A DNA stretch of 64,000 nt from JABDQA01 sp963759125 (GTDB taxonomy: Bacteria; Desulfobacterota; Desulfobulbia; Desulfobulbales; Desulfocapsaceae). The stretch lies in the NCBI GenBank assembly GCA_963759125.1, contig CAVWXN010000001.1, positions 62,001 through 126,000 of the forward strand, in the 5' to 3' direction. Made by a program: the position numbers and the translations under genes. The notes under the pieces were generated by a model that was given only the letters and a program-made list of their open reading frames with translations, had not been told where the DNA came from and did no database searches. This document shows positions 9,031 through 18,598 of the stretch, in pieces (position 1 is the first letter of the stretch; every line of letters starts with the position of its first letter).

Positions 9031-9260
9031 GTAGTCCCGTACAAACTAATTTAACTCTATTGTTTTTCGCTAGGTGCATGGAATCACTCCAATAGTTTAA
9101 CCACCTATTCTGAACAACGACCCATTACCTACCATTTCTAATATTCTTGTGTCAAGAATAACTCAAATTGATGGGAGGATTTTGTTTCCGGTGTTGAAAT
9201 GCAGGTTAAATTACCAGAATTTTGAGAACGAACCGGTGCTTATAATAGACGGTCCGCTGC

Positions 9261-9465
9261 TCAACAGCCGTGCTTGAGCAGAAAATCACGAACCATCTCC
9301 TCCATGCTGTCCAACCTCGTCTGCCCCTTTTCCTGGACCAGAATCCAGGAACATCGCTGCCAGGCAGTGGCCAGATTCTCAGGGACAAGAAGTCTGACTT
9401 CACCGTAGCCCGGTGGAACAGTTAGCTGTGATTCTGACTCCGCTATTGTTATCCGGATTGCTCAT
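9261..9465 (-). pseudogene. small ORF downstream of hisA, probably frameshifted
   Basis: An ATG at 9465 inside the last codons of hisA opens a frame reading MSNPDNNSGVRITAN. After a shift of one base the adjacent frame reads TVPPGYGEVRLLVPENLATA, then WQRCSWILVQEKGQ and MEEMVRDFLLKHGC before a stop at 9261. The second part looks like a real small protein of about 65-70 residues, with no long hydrophobic segment. I do not recognise the family. Overlap with the hisA end suggests translational coupling. Whether the shift is an error or a mutation cannot be told from the sequence. Confidence 0.4.
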
Positions 9466-10249
9466 CTGGATTATTGATTGATTGGTGATATCGAACCGCT
9501 TCAGCGTAGCTGATCGAACTGCCGCCAAAGATATCCAGGGCGCTGCCAATGGTGGCATCGAGCCGACCCTCGCCGATGCGGTTGATCAACTCGAGGTCGC
9601 CGAGATTCCGAACGCCCCCCGCATAGGTGGCGGGAATCGGTGCGAACCGCCCCAATATGCTTATCAGCTGTTCTTCGACACCGCTGCACTTACCCTCCAC
9701 GTCGGCGGCATGAACCAGGAATTCATCGCAGTAGTTTGCCAGCTCCGTCCAACGTCTCTTCGTTGATGGTCACCTCGGTAAATTTCTGCCAACGGTCGGT
9801 GACTATATAGTAATTCTCATCGCGCTGCCGGCAACTCAGGTCCAGAACCAGCCGCTCTTTGCCGGTCTCGGACACCAGCTGCCGAAGCCGGGCCAGATCG
9901 ATCTGACCATCACGAAACACCCAGGAGGTGACAATGACGTGGGAGGCTCCCCTGGTCCAGCCAGCTGGCTGCATTGGCACTATTAATACCGCCCCCGACC
10001 TGCAGGCCGCCAGGCCAGGCAGCCAGGGCTTGGGTCGCTGCTTCTTCGTTGCCGGGGCCGAGCATGATGATATGGCCGCCAGCGCAGATCATCCTTCTTG
10101 TAGAGTTCTGCAAACCAGGATGGAGCGGCATCGGCGGTAAAATTGGTCTGCAGCCGATCCGGGTCACCGTCAACCAGCGTTGAACCGACAATCTGCTTTA
10201 CCTTGCCATCGTGTAAATCTATGCAGGGACGAAAACGCATATCGATCAC
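9449..10249 (-). pseudogene. hisA: eukaryotic-type HisA isomerase, frameshifted
   Basis: Phosphoribosylformimino-5-aminoimidazole carboxamide ribotide isomerase of the histidine pathway. The start MIDMRFRPCIDLHDGKVKQI matches the eukaryotic-type HisA family (TIM barrel, about 260 residues; catalytic Asp in CIDLHDG). The chain continues in other frames: GGHIIMLGPGNEEAATQALA, WPGGLQVGGGINSANAASWL, SHVIVTSWVFRDGQIDLARL and, near the end, TYAGGVRNLGDLELINRIGE followed by a GSALDIFGG phosphate-binding loop. Three frame changes are needed (near 10090, 9955 and 9710), yet the total length of 267 codons is exactly right and every domain is present. This points to sequence errors rather than a dead gene. 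Confidence 0.85.
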
Positions 10250-10255
10250 CTAAAA

Positions 10256-10298
10256 ACACAAAAAGCGGGCGCTCCGTGAGGAGCCATGCCCGCTTTAA
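10256..10298 (-). terminator. Rho-independent terminator
   Basis: On the minus strand AAAGCGGGC and GCCCGCTTT flank an inner GGCTCC/GGAGC pairing. The hairpin is followed by TTTTTGTGTTTTT. It lies just downstream of the P-loop ATPase gene and about 10 bases upstream of hisA, so it separates the two transcripts or makes hisA expression partly read-through dependent. Confidence 0.75.
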
Positions 10299-10337
10299 TG
10301 GTATGCCGCCGTTGCGGGCGGTTGCTGCTGGTCAGTT

Positions 10338-11034
10338 TTACGACTTCTGAATCAGCATGGTCGAAGGATCAAGAAGCAGGGTTGTTCCCGGCTCAACCTC
10401 GCAATAGGCACAGCGCAGAATATCTAGTTTCATGACGTTGTCCTGCGGATTGATCAGCAGCACCACCTCGAAAAGGTCGTCAATGGTATGGCACGGTGCG
10501 GGGACGCCGTCGGCACTGGTTCTGGGATCATTCGCGATGGCTGACCGCCGAGAACCAGATCACCGAAATGCCCAGTTCAGCCATCAGCTGCTTGAGATCT
10601 TCCATAGCCTGGCGACCGTTGCCGTCAAAATCGTAACCGTCTATGATCAGGCAGTCCGGTTTGAACACGTCCTGCTGGATCAGGTCCTTCAGGCGCTCCT
10701 CCAGCATCGCCCGGCTGAAAACATTCTCCTTGAAGGTCATGATCATGCGGCGCCTGGAGAGGTCCGACTCCGTCTCTTCGTTGAGATCTTCCACCATTTT
10801 GGTGAGAATGTCATCGTAGCGATCGCGGGTCTTCTCGATCGTTTCGCCGATCGCCACGTGCAGCACCCGGTTGCCGCGCAGCATCGAATCAAGGGCAATC
10901 TGCACCAGTATGGCAGTCTTTCCCAGACCGGCCCGGGCCATTACCAGGCCAAGACTCTGTCGTCCCTCTTCTGCCTTGTTGTCAAGCCCCAGCACACGCA
11001 GCGGATTGGAGGTGATCAAATCTTCTTTTCCCAT
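10338..11034 (-). pseudogene. P-loop ATPase of the RecA/KaiC type, C-terminus frameshifted
   Basis: About 230 residues. A Walker A-like motif ARAGLGKTA lies near residue 33, a Walker B-like strand CLIIDGYD near residue 128, and a later strand VIWFSAVSH carries a candidate sensor residue. The organisation matches small RecA/KaiC/DnaB-like ATPases. After residue 168 the frame must change (near 10535) to continue into CHTIDDLFEVVLLINPQDNV and LRCAYCEVEPGTTLLLDPST, a C-terminal part with two cysteines. No partner or substrate can be named. It follows the EF-G gene after 78 bases and is ended by a terminator. Confidence 0.65.
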
Positions 11035-11112
11035 CCCAGTTAACTCCTCAATAGATATTTGCTGAAACAGGCCGCCGCAGGGATTCCGCCTTTCAGCCAG
11101 CCCGTTTATTGA

Positions 11113-13197
11113 TTAATCGTTTTTCCTTTCTTCCTGATATTTTTTAATAAGCTCTTCACTGACGCTTTTGGGAACCTGTTTAAAAGTTGCAAATTCCATG
11201 GTGAATTCTGCCTTGCCCTGGGTCAGTGATCGAAGTGTCGTCGAATAACCGAACATCTCGGAAAGCGGCACTTCCGCTTCGACCACCGTGTAGTTACCCT
11301 CTTCCACCGTACCGATTATCATGCCGCGGCGCTGGTTAAGACTGCCCATGACCGCACCCTGAAACTCAGACGGTCCTTCAACGGCGACTTTCATGATCGG
11401 CTCCATGATTACCGGCTTGGCCTTATTATAGGCCTCTCTGAAAGCACCCTGGGCGGCAAGCTGAAACGCCACATCGGAGGAATCCACGGAATGGGAGTTA
11501 CCGTCGTTGATAACCGCTCGGACTCCGGTGATGGCTGCCCCGCAAAGTGATCCTTTGGCCAGACTCTTCTTGAACCCTTTGTCGCAGGAAGGAATATACT
11601 CCCGGGGAATAACACCACCGACGATCTGATCGACAAACTCGTACTCGCCTTCTTCAAGCGGTTCAAGATAACCCGCCACCCTGCCGTACTGGCCGGAGCC
11701 GCCGGTCTGCTTCTTGTGGGTATAATCGAAGGCCGCCTGCATGGTGATGGTCTCCCGGTAGGCAACCTGGGGCGCACCGGCCTGGACTTCGGCCTTGTAC
11801 TCCCGTTTCATGCGCTCGATGTATACATCGAGGTGCAGCTCACCCATACCGGAGATAATGGTCTCACCGGTTTCGTGATCAACATAGGTTCTGAAGGTGG
11901 GATCTTCCTTGGTAAAGCGGTTAAGCGCCTTGGACATATTGGTCTGGGCCTTGTTGTCCACCGGAATCACGGCCAGTGAGATAACAGGTTCCGGTATATG
12001 CATGGAACTCATCGAGGCGGAAAGTCCCTCAGCGGTAAAGGTGTCACCAGAGGCACAGTCGACGCCGAACAGGGCGACAATGTCGCCGGGTCCGCAGGAA
12101 TCGATCTCCTCCATCTCGTCGGCATGCATCCGGACCAGTCGACCGATCTTGACTTTCTTGCCGGTGCGGCTGTTGTAGACGGTGTCGCCTTTATTGAGAA
12201 CACCCTGATAAGTGCGAACGTAGGTGAGCTGACCGTAGCGTCCGTCCTCGAGCTTAAAGGCCAGCATGATCAATTTGTCATCCGGATCGTTGGAGACGGC
12301 AAATTCCCTTTCCTCATCAGCCAGATCAAGGGCATGGTTGACCACATCGGTGGGGCACGGCAGATAAGAGGAAACCGCATCGAGCAGGGGCTGGATGCCT
12401 TTGTTTTTATAGGCCGAGCCGATAAAAACCGGAGTAAATTCAAGTGCCAGGGTTCCGTTGCGAACGGCATCGTGAATCAATCGGGGGTCGATTTCACCGC
12501 CTTCAAGCAGGGTTTCCATCAGCTCATCTGAGAACATCGAGATCTCTTCAAGCATCGCTTCCCGCATCCCTTCTGCCTCGGCGGCCATATCGGCAGGGAT
12601 CGCTTCCTCACGCATTGTCTCACCATTTTCACCGTCAAAGTAGATGGCCTTCATGGTAATCAGATCAACGATACCGTCGAAATCTCCCTCGAGGCCGATG
12701 GGCAACTGCATCAGGTGAGCGTTTAATGACAGCTTATCCCTGAGCTGCTGAGTAACCCGGGCGGGATTTGCACCAGTGCGGTCGCATTTGTTGACAAAGG
12801 CAATCCTTGGAACCTTATAGCGGGCCATCTGGCGGCTGACAGTGATGGACTGCGACTGAACACCGCCCACTGAGCAAAGCACCAGGATGGCACCATCCAG
12901 CACCCGCAGGGCACGCTCAACTTCGATGGTGAAATCCACATGACCCGGCGTATCGATGATATTGATGTCCACATCTTTCCATGATGCATAGGTAGCCGCT
13001 GACTGAATGGTGATGCCGCGCTCCTTTTCAAGCTCCATGGAGTCCATCTTGGCGCCGACCCCATCCTTACCCCTGACCTCATGAATCGCATGAATGCGGT
13101 CGGTGTAGAACAGAATTCTTTCGGTCAGGGTTGTCTTTCCTGAATCGATATGCGCACTGATACCGATATTTCGAACTCTCGATAGATCTTTTGCCAT
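11113..13197 (-). CDS. fusA: elongation factor G, spd/mitochondrial EFG1-like type
   Basis: Translational GTPase of 694 residues. The start MAKDLSRVRNIGISAHIDSG at 13197 is preceded by a GAGGAT ribosome site; an in-frame ATG 30 bases upstream lacks one. G1 is AHIDSGKTT, G3 is DTPGH and G4 is NKCD (the family norm is NKxD). Domain II, the domain III-V segments GMGELHLDVYIERMKREY and KTGGSGQYGRV-like KKQTGGSGQYGRV, and the C-terminal FGYSTTLRSLTQGKAEFTME all fit EF-G. Residues KMDSMELEKERGITIQSAAT and VGGVQSQSITVSRQM resemble the spdEFG/mtEFG1 subgroup rather than E. coli EF-G. Role: ribosome translocation. Confidence 0.93.
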   Translation of the reverse strand: MAKDLSRVRNIGISAHIDSGKTTLTERILFYTDRIHAIHEVRGKDGVGAKMDSMELEKERGITIQSAATYASWKDVDINIIDTPGHVDFTIEVERALRVLDGAILVLCSVGGVQSQSITVSRQMARYKVPRIAFVNKCDRTGANPARVTQQLRDKLSLNAHLMQLPIGLEGDFDGIVDLITMKAIYFDGENGETMREEAIPADMAAEAEGMREAMLEEISMFSDELMETLLEGGEIDPRLIHDAVRNGTLALEFTPVFIGSAYKNKGIQPLLDAVSSYLPCPTDVVNHALDLADEEREFAVSNDPDDKLIMLAFKLEDGRYGQLTYVRTYQGVLNKGDTVYNSRTGKKVKIGRLVRMHADEMEEIDSCGPGDIVALFGVDCASGDTFTAEGLSASMSSMHIPEPVISLAVIPVDNKAQTNMSKALNRFTKEDPTFRTYVDHETGETIISGMGELHLDVYIERMKREYKAEVQAGAPQVAYRETITMQAAFDYTHKKQTGGSGQYGRVAGYLEPLEEGEYEFVDQIVGGVIPREYIPSCDKGFKKSLAKGSLCGAAITGVRAVINDGNSHSVDSSDVAFQLAAQGAFREAYNKAKPVIMEPIMKVAVEGPSEFQGAVMGSLNQRRGMIIGTVEEGNYTVVEAEVPLSEMFGYSTTLRSLTQGKAEFTMEFATFKQVPKSVSEELIKKYQEERKND

Positions 13198-13270
13198 TAT
13201 TTTATCCTCTGCAGTCTGCCTGCACACCGGTCCTCATTTTCACCGGCGTTTCCACGCATCTCAAAATAAA

Positions 13271-13305
13271 TAAAAAAGAAAGGAGCTACAGATTTCTGTA
13301 ACCCC
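13271..13305 (-). terminator. intrinsic terminator or attenuator in the fusA leader
   Basis: On the minus strand GGGGTTACAG, a four-base loop AAAT and CTGTAGCTCC form a ten-pair stem (two G-U pairs) followed by TTTCTTTTTTA. The G-U pairs make it good only in minus-strand RNA. It lies about 85 bases upstream of the EF-G start, with no minus-strand gene in the 460 bases upstream. It therefore cannot end a known transcript and is a candidate attenuator of EF-G expression. Confidence 0.5.
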
Positions 13306-13694
13306 TTACCAATCATATCTTTACCAAGCCTTTTCCAAAAGGCCGGATATCAATTTCCGGTATAATGGTTATCTCCTCGCTGAACCAAAGAGCAAGGAAA
13401 AATACCCATCTAAACCTTTTATTTAACCATTTTTTCTGACCATTGCAAACAAAAAATATTCCAGGAGCCATTGCAGCTCCCCCCTCCTGGATTAATCATT
13501 CCATCGGTTTGCCTAATGCCAAATAGATGATGACGACAAAAGACATCAAAGATCGATGGAACCAAGGCGGCGAATTTAGCCACAATGCTGCGCTATCCAC
13601 TGTTTCACCCGGCCATAAACTCTATTCATTTTTATGCGGAGAATACCTTTTACCTTGACTTTATGGCCGAAAAATCGTTGATTATCACAATTGG

Positions 13695-13714
13695 AAATGA
13701 ATGATCATTCATTT
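13695..13714. promoter_or_regulatory. 20-base perfect palindrome, probable repressor operator
   Basis: AAATGAATGATCATTCATTT is a perfect palindrome, 78-97 bases upstream of the carbonic anhydrase start. Its TGAAT-N4-ATTCA core resembles operators of dimeric TetR-type repressors. No such regulator is encoded nearby. The remainder of 13228-13791 holds the EF-G leader and AT-rich sequence without a gene. Confidence 0.5.
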
Positions 13715-13791
13715 TGATGGGCGATCATATAGATATATTTGAGCTTCTAACGGGTTATTTATTTTCATTTTGACATTCAAGGAGAAGATCG

Positions 13792-14092
13792 ATGGGACAA
13801 ACTACCAAACAAGCGCCCCACCGCCGAAGAGGTATTGGAAAAACTCCTGGAGGGCAACAAACGCTTCGTTGAAGGCAACCTGCTTCACCCAAATCATTGC
13901 CAAGAGAGCAGGCAGTTGGTCATGCACCAGCAGGAACCGGTCGCCACGATTCTCACCTGTGCCGACTCGCGGGTACCTCCGGTTGAAATTTTCGACCAGG
14001 ATATCGGCGATTATAGTGCCGAGGGTTAGGTTCAGGTAATTGCCGCATATGACGACTTGCAAAGCGGAACTGTGACGATTTTGCTGAAATAG
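13792..14092 (+). pseudogene. beta-carbonic anhydrase, internally deleted
   Basis: After a start at 13792 with a GGAGAAG ribosome site and an early frame change, the sequence reads LEKLLEGNKRFVEGNLLHPN and then PVATILTCADSRVPPVEIFD. The CxDSRxxPE-type motif supplies the first zinc cysteine and the Asp-Arg dyad. Directly after QDIGD the frame is lost and, a few bases later, another frame gives VIAAYDDLQSGTVTIL and a stop, which is the family's C-terminus. The HxxC zinc half (about 100 residues) is missing. Unlike the nearby frameshifts this is a real deletion, so no functional enzyme is expected. Confidence 0.8.
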
Positions 14093-14122
14093 ATTCCTTC
14101 AGAAAACAACATAGGAAATTCA

Positions 14123-16317
14123 ATGATATACAAATTTCTCCCTTTTCTCTTGTGGTTCAAAGACTACAGTATCGGAAAATTCAGGATTGACCTGCTCGCC
14201 GGTATTACCGTTGCGCTTGTACTCATTCCCCAATCGATGGCCTATGCTCAGCTTGCCGGTCTGCCGGCTTATTATGGGCTTTACGCGGCATTTCTGCCGC
14301 CAATGGTTGCGGCACTTTTTGGCTCGAGCCGCCAATTGGCGACCGGGCCGGTTGCCGTCGTCTCCCTTATGTCCGCAGCATCTCTGGAGCCCCTGGCAAC
14401 TGCAGGCTCGGCTGAATTTATCGCCTACTCCATCGTCCTCGCCTTGACCGTTGGAATTTTCCAGTTCTCACTCGGTGTATCTGCGGCTCGGGCTAGTGGT
14501 CAATTTCCTTTCCCACCCTGTGGTCAACGGCTTCACCAATGCCGCTGCCATTATCATCGCCTCCTCCCAGTTTTCAAAATTTTTCGGGGTATATGTCGAT
14601 AAGGCGGAGCATCACTACGAAACCCTCATCAGGGTTGCCCAGGCTGCCATTGATTATACTCATTTCCCGACCCTGCTCTACGGCGTCGGTGCCGTAGCGA
14701 TCATGTTCACCCTGCGCAAAATCAATCCGCGCATTCCCAATGTCCTCATAGCCGTTGCCGTTACCACCTGATCTCCTATTTCACCGGTTTTAACAACGAC
14801 ACCATGGTTTCCGTCGATGCAGTTACAGATTGACGGATTCAGCCAGAAGATCGAGGCGTTCAATCACTCCGTACAGGGAAATCGAGAGAATCGGCCAGCA
14901 GCGGGCGGATCATTGGCTTACACGTTGACGAGGAAAAAGCCCATACTAAAGAGGGACATGGAGGAAAAACACCTGAACTGGTGAAACTCGAGGGTGAGGT
15001 TGAAATCCTATCAATCGAGCTGGCGGAAATGAAGCAGCACTCTTCCGATCTGCGCACCGAACTCCGCTAGATGAAATTCAGCGGTGTTCCCCACTGGCGA
15101 CGCCTTATGAGTTCTACGATAAAAGTGATGTCCCGGCCGGCGTGGAACCCGACAGTACCACCTGGCGTTTGTCGGTGGGTTCCACCGAATTGGATCCGGC
15201 CAAATTGAAATACACCGGCGGCGGGGCCATCGTCGGGAAGATACCCGAAGGACTGCCAACCTTCGCCATTCCTGCTCTGGACGCCAAAACCTTTTTCAAA
15301 CTGCTGCCCTATGCCATCATCATTTCACTTCTCGGTTTCATGGAAGCGATCGCCATCGCCAAAGCCATGGCTGCCCAGACCGGGCAGAAACTGGATCCGA
15401 ATCAGGAATTGATTGGCCAGGGACTGGCCAACATCCTCGGCTCTATCGGTTCCAGTTATGCGGTATCAGGATCATTCTCCCGTTCTGCAGTCAACCTGCA
15501 GGCCGGAGCAGTCAGTGGTATTTCTTCGGTTATCACCTCAGTGATGGTGGTCATAACCCTGCTGTTTTTCACCCCACTGCTTTATCACCTGCCCCAGGCA
15601 GTTCTGGCTGCCGTTATCATGATGGCGGTAATCGGCCTGGTGAATGTAAAAGGGTTCATTCACGCCTGGAAGGCCCAGTGGTATGACGGGGCCATTGCTA
15701 TTCTAAGTTTTGTCGTAACCCTCTATTTTGCCCCGCACCTCGACAAAGGCATCATGGTTGGCGTCTTCCTGTCCATGACTATTTTTCTCTACAAATCCAT
15801 GCGCCCGGTCGTGGCGAGCTTATCTCTGAATGAAGAGAGAGTGCTGAAATCAGCCGATTACTATCGGCTTAAAGGCTGCCGCCATATCTCCGTTGTCCGG
15901 TTTGACGGCGCGTTGTTTTTCGCCAATGCCAGCTATCTTGACGAACAGGTATTGAAATTTCGCAACGAGCAGCCGGACCTCAGGTATATCCTGCTCGACG
16001 CCCGCGGCATAAACGACATGGACGCTTCAGGTGAGGAAGCCCTGGCCATGCTGGTCAAGCGTATTCGCAGCGGCGGTATGGGGTTTGCCGTCTGCGGAGT
16101 GAAAGGTCAGGTTCTTGATGTCATGGAACGGACCGGGCTCTATGAGGAAATCGGCAAAGAGAACATCTATGCAGACAGCCGGGCGGCGACAACTGCCATT
16201 ATCGAAAAGATACACAAAGGCACCGACCTTCCTGAAGGCGGCTGCGGCAACTGCCCGCTTACACAGTACCTGCCTCTTGAGGATCAGAAACATATAGAAA
16301 AGGTAATGGCTACTTAG
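14123..16317 (+). pseudogene. SulP-family anion transporter with STAS domain, frameshifted
   Basis: Membrane anion transporter of the SulP family (sulfate, bicarbonate or similar). The N-terminal part carries the family signature LIPQSMAYAQLAGLPAYYGL. It continues in other frames as NFLSHPVVNGFTNAAAIIIA, then EEKAHTKEG and a charged coiled-coil-like insert (VKLEGEVEILSIELAEMKQH). From 15142 the frame stays open to the stop through LPYAIIISLLGFMEAIAIAK, GQGLANILGSIGSSYAVSGS and a C-terminal STAS domain (about 15880-16220, with LLDARGINDMDASGEEALAM). At least four shifts lie between about 14485 and 15130. Its position behind a carbonic anhydrase suggests bicarbonate handling, but the substrate is not determined by sequence. 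Confidence 0.82.
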
Positions 16318-16354
16318 AGCCCGTTACAATCCACTTTTCATTTCAACAACACAG

Positions 16355-16382
16355 CCCGTGCATCCTCCAAAGGATGTACGGG
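16355..16382. terminator. hairpin between convergent genes
   Basis: CCCGTGCATCCT and AGGATGTACGGG pair over 12 positions with one mismatch around a CCAA loop. It sits between the ends of the SulP gene (plus) and the EAL-HDOD gene (minus). The T-rich tracts on both sides are weak, so termination efficiency is uncertain. Confidence 0.5.
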
Positions 16383-16423
16383 CCGTGTCATATCTAGTGC
16401 CAAAAACTGTTTCAGTATCTGTA

Positions 16424-17629
16424 TCAGAGAAGACCGTTGGCGTATTTTACCGCGGTCATGTAGGACTCGGCGATTTTCTTACCGCTGATACGAAGCTCTT
16501 TGAGCAGGGAAACAATCTTCTTCTGCTGGTTTCTCTCAAAGGCTATGGCAATCTGCAGAAACATGGCCATCGGGCCGGACTTCTGGCTCAGGGCTTCTTT
16601 TACGCTGCTGCCGATAGGCAGCCGGTCCATGATTCTATCCATCGGTGTACCCAGCATCGTATCCAGCAGGGAAAACAGGCCCATGATAAACAGTTCGCCG
16701 GAGTTTGAACTGTAGGGGCTAGCCTCTCCCAATAGTTCACAGAATTTGGCCCGTACCAGAGCCAGACGGGTCAACTCGCCCGGGTGTTCTGAAGCCAGTT
16801 CTGAAACGACCACCAGCAGTACAAAGCGTCTGAGTTCTTTTTCTCCGAGATAAGCAATGGCATGCTTTACAGTCTTGACCTCCTGCAGCCGATAGAAATA
16901 GGCGGAATTGAGAAAACGCATAAGCTTGTAGCTGATGGCGATATCCACGGAAATAATCTCCCGCAGCTTTTCCATGGTGGTCTCTTTTCTGGTGACTTCC
17001 GCCAACAATCTCAGGAGATTGACCTTCACCGAAGAAAGCTCCCTGATTTCGATCTTTTCTGGCTTGCTAAAAAAATAGCCTTGAAAATAGGTAAAACCCA
17101 TTTTGTTGGCCTTCTCAAAATCCTTTATGGTTTCAACTTTTTCTGCCAGCAGTTTGATCTTGTGATTCTGCAGCCTGTTGAGCGTCCGGGTGATGGTGTC
17201 CAGCGGAGTCAGCCGGACATCAATTTTTATGATTTGGGCACATTCGATGAGTGGTTCAAGCTTTCGATTATAGACAAAATCATCAAGAGCAAGTGTATAG
17301 CCTTCCTTTTTGAGATTTTTGCATACAGCAATCAACTTGTCGGTGGGCTCGACATTTTCGAGGATTTCAACAACGATCTGATTCTTAGGAAATGCGGCCG
17401 GCAGATTCCGCTCGAGCAGGTCCTGGGTGAAGTTGATGAAACAGGGTCTCAGTCCCGATATCTCATCAATGCCCCTGGTCAGGAAGGTGGAGGACAGAAG
17501 ACTTGCGGTTGCCCGATTGCCGCTCACGTTGGCAAGCGTATACGGCTCCGCCCCCCGATAGAGGAGTTCGTAACCATAAAGTCTCTTATGGACGTTGAGA
17601 ATAGGTTGCCTGGCTATATACTGGTCCAT
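16424..17629 (-). CDS. EAL-HDOD domain signalling protein
   Basis: A 401-residue cytoplasmic protein. Residues 1-190 form an EAL-like domain beginning DQYIARQPILNVHKRLYGYE, with the EAL position altered to EIL (VVEILENVEPT) and the ALDDF motif retained (YTLALDDFVY). Residues 200-390 form an HDOD domain (VDIAISYKLMRFLNSAYFYR, then VKTVKHAIAYLGEKELRRFV). This is the YuxH-type architecture common in delta-proteobacteria. The altered EAL motif makes c-di-GMP hydrolysis unlikely; a binding or scaffolding role is more plausible. Transcription reads from the same side as the PilZ gene upstream, 58 bases away, so the two may be co-expressed. Confidence 0.88.
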   Translation of the reverse strand: MDQYIARQPILNVHKRLYGYELLYRGAEPYTLANVSGNRATASLLSSTFLTRGIDEISGLRPCFINFTQDLLERNLPAAFPKNQIVVEILENVEPTDKLIAVCKNLKKEGYTLALDDFVYNRKLEPLIECAQIIKIDVRLTPLDTITRTLNRLQNHKIKLLAEKVETIKDFEKANKMGFTYFQGYFFSKPEKIEIRELSSVKVNLLRLLAEVTRKETTMEKLREIISVDIAISYKLMRFLNSAYFYRLQEVKTVKHAIAYLGEKELRRFVLLVVVSELASEHPGELTRLALVRAKFCELLGEASPYSSNSGELFIMGLFSLLDTMLGTPMDRIMDRLPIGSSVKEALSQKSGPMAMFLQIAIAFERNQQKKIVSLLKELRISGKKIAESYMTAVKYANGLL

Positions 17630-17686
17630 AAGAATTATCTTTGCTTATCACGACCTGTCGAGATCTCCATTTATCACATGCCCGCT

Positions 17687-18028
17687 TCAATTTCCCCTCA
17701 ATTTTCTGGAGAAATAGTTGCGAATCATGGTTTTGGCTGCAGGCTCGATCAAAAGAAATTTGACTGCGAAATCATTATCTTCAACCCTAATAACCTGGGC
17801 CTGAATTTCGACAACGGCATCTTTGTTCTGTAGCTCGATAATCAACAGTATCTTTTCATCGGGTTCCGGCGGGCTGGTGGCCCATTCCAGGGCACACCCC
17901 TCGGTGGAGATATTTTTCAGCAGTGCTTCTCCTTCATCATAGGCAGTCCGGTAGGTAACCGGTTCTTTGCTGCACCTGAAGCGGAAGGCCGAACGCTTCG
18001 ACTGCTCTTTGTTCTGATCGTTCTTCAA
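17687..18028 (-). CDS. PilZ-domain protein
   Basis: A small cytoplasmic protein (113 residues from a TTG start) fitting a single PilZ domain. It has a basic N-terminal stretch KRSAFRFRCSKE in place of the RxxxR motif, then LKNISTEGCALEW matching the (D/N)xSxxG motif, and a final strand pair ending VEDNDFAVKFLLIEP. PilZ domains bind cyclic di-GMP. The first motif is imperfect, so binding is uncertain. The start is not well supported by a ribosome site. It lies upstream of, and in the same direction as, the EAL-HDOD gene, which suggests a joint c-di-GMP-related role. Confidence 0.7.
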   Translation of the reverse strand: MKNDQNKEQSKRSAFRFRCSKEPVTYRTAYDEGEALLKNISTEGCALEWATSPPEPDEKILLIIELQNKDAVVEIQAQVIRVEDNDFAVKFLLIEPAAKTMIRNYFSRKLRGN

Positions 18029-18319
18029 GAATTGATTTTACTCTAACCCAATGGAAGAGAACTTATAAACTTCTTATCAGCTGATGATACCCGTCCCGAC
18101 AATTATTGGTACATTGTAAGACAACTTCTCTAAACAAGTCAAATTATTATGTAAAAACCATACTATCCGGTTATAATGCCAGTTCAATAGACGATCGCCG
18201 GGACCAGAATTGAGCAAAGTCATAAACCATGCCTGCACACCAGGTGAATCTCAGCCTGATTCCTGAGTCTGCGGCGGAGATCTGGAAGCGAACCACTGCC
18301 TGAACCGTCCGGAGCCACC

Positions 18320-18598
18320 GTGAATAAATTTTTCCGCTCAAGAGCGATGCTCTATATCCTGGCCGTTCTACTGATGCTGGTTTTTTTCCTGCCCGATCTC
18401 ATCGGCCCCATACCTGCTGTGCTCTGTGGTGCGGTGGTCATAGGCTTCTCGTTTTATATCTACAATCTCTGGTGTAGAGAGGAATCAGACGATTCGGCAG
18501 AGCCCGGCTCAACCGGTTCACAAGAAGATCGCCCAGACCTGGCCCTTAAAGACAAAATACAACCACAGACAGAAGACGGAGAAAATCATGCTGCTTGA
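18320..18598 (+). CDS. small membrane protein, unknown family
   Basis: A 92-residue protein with two closely spaced hydrophobic helices (about residues 9-27, LYILAVLLMLVFFLPDLIG, and 32-50) and a charged cytoplasmic tail of about 40 residues. It overlaps the nitroreductase gene by 11 bases, so the two are translated together. No family recognised. The 290 bases upstream (18029-18319) contain no gene and form the divergent promoter region shared with the PilZ gene. Confidence 0.65.
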   Translation: MNKFFRSRAMLYILAVLLMLVFFLPDLIGPIPAVLCGAVVIGFSFYIYNLWCREESDDSAEPGSTGSQEDRPDLALKDKIQPQTEDGENHAA

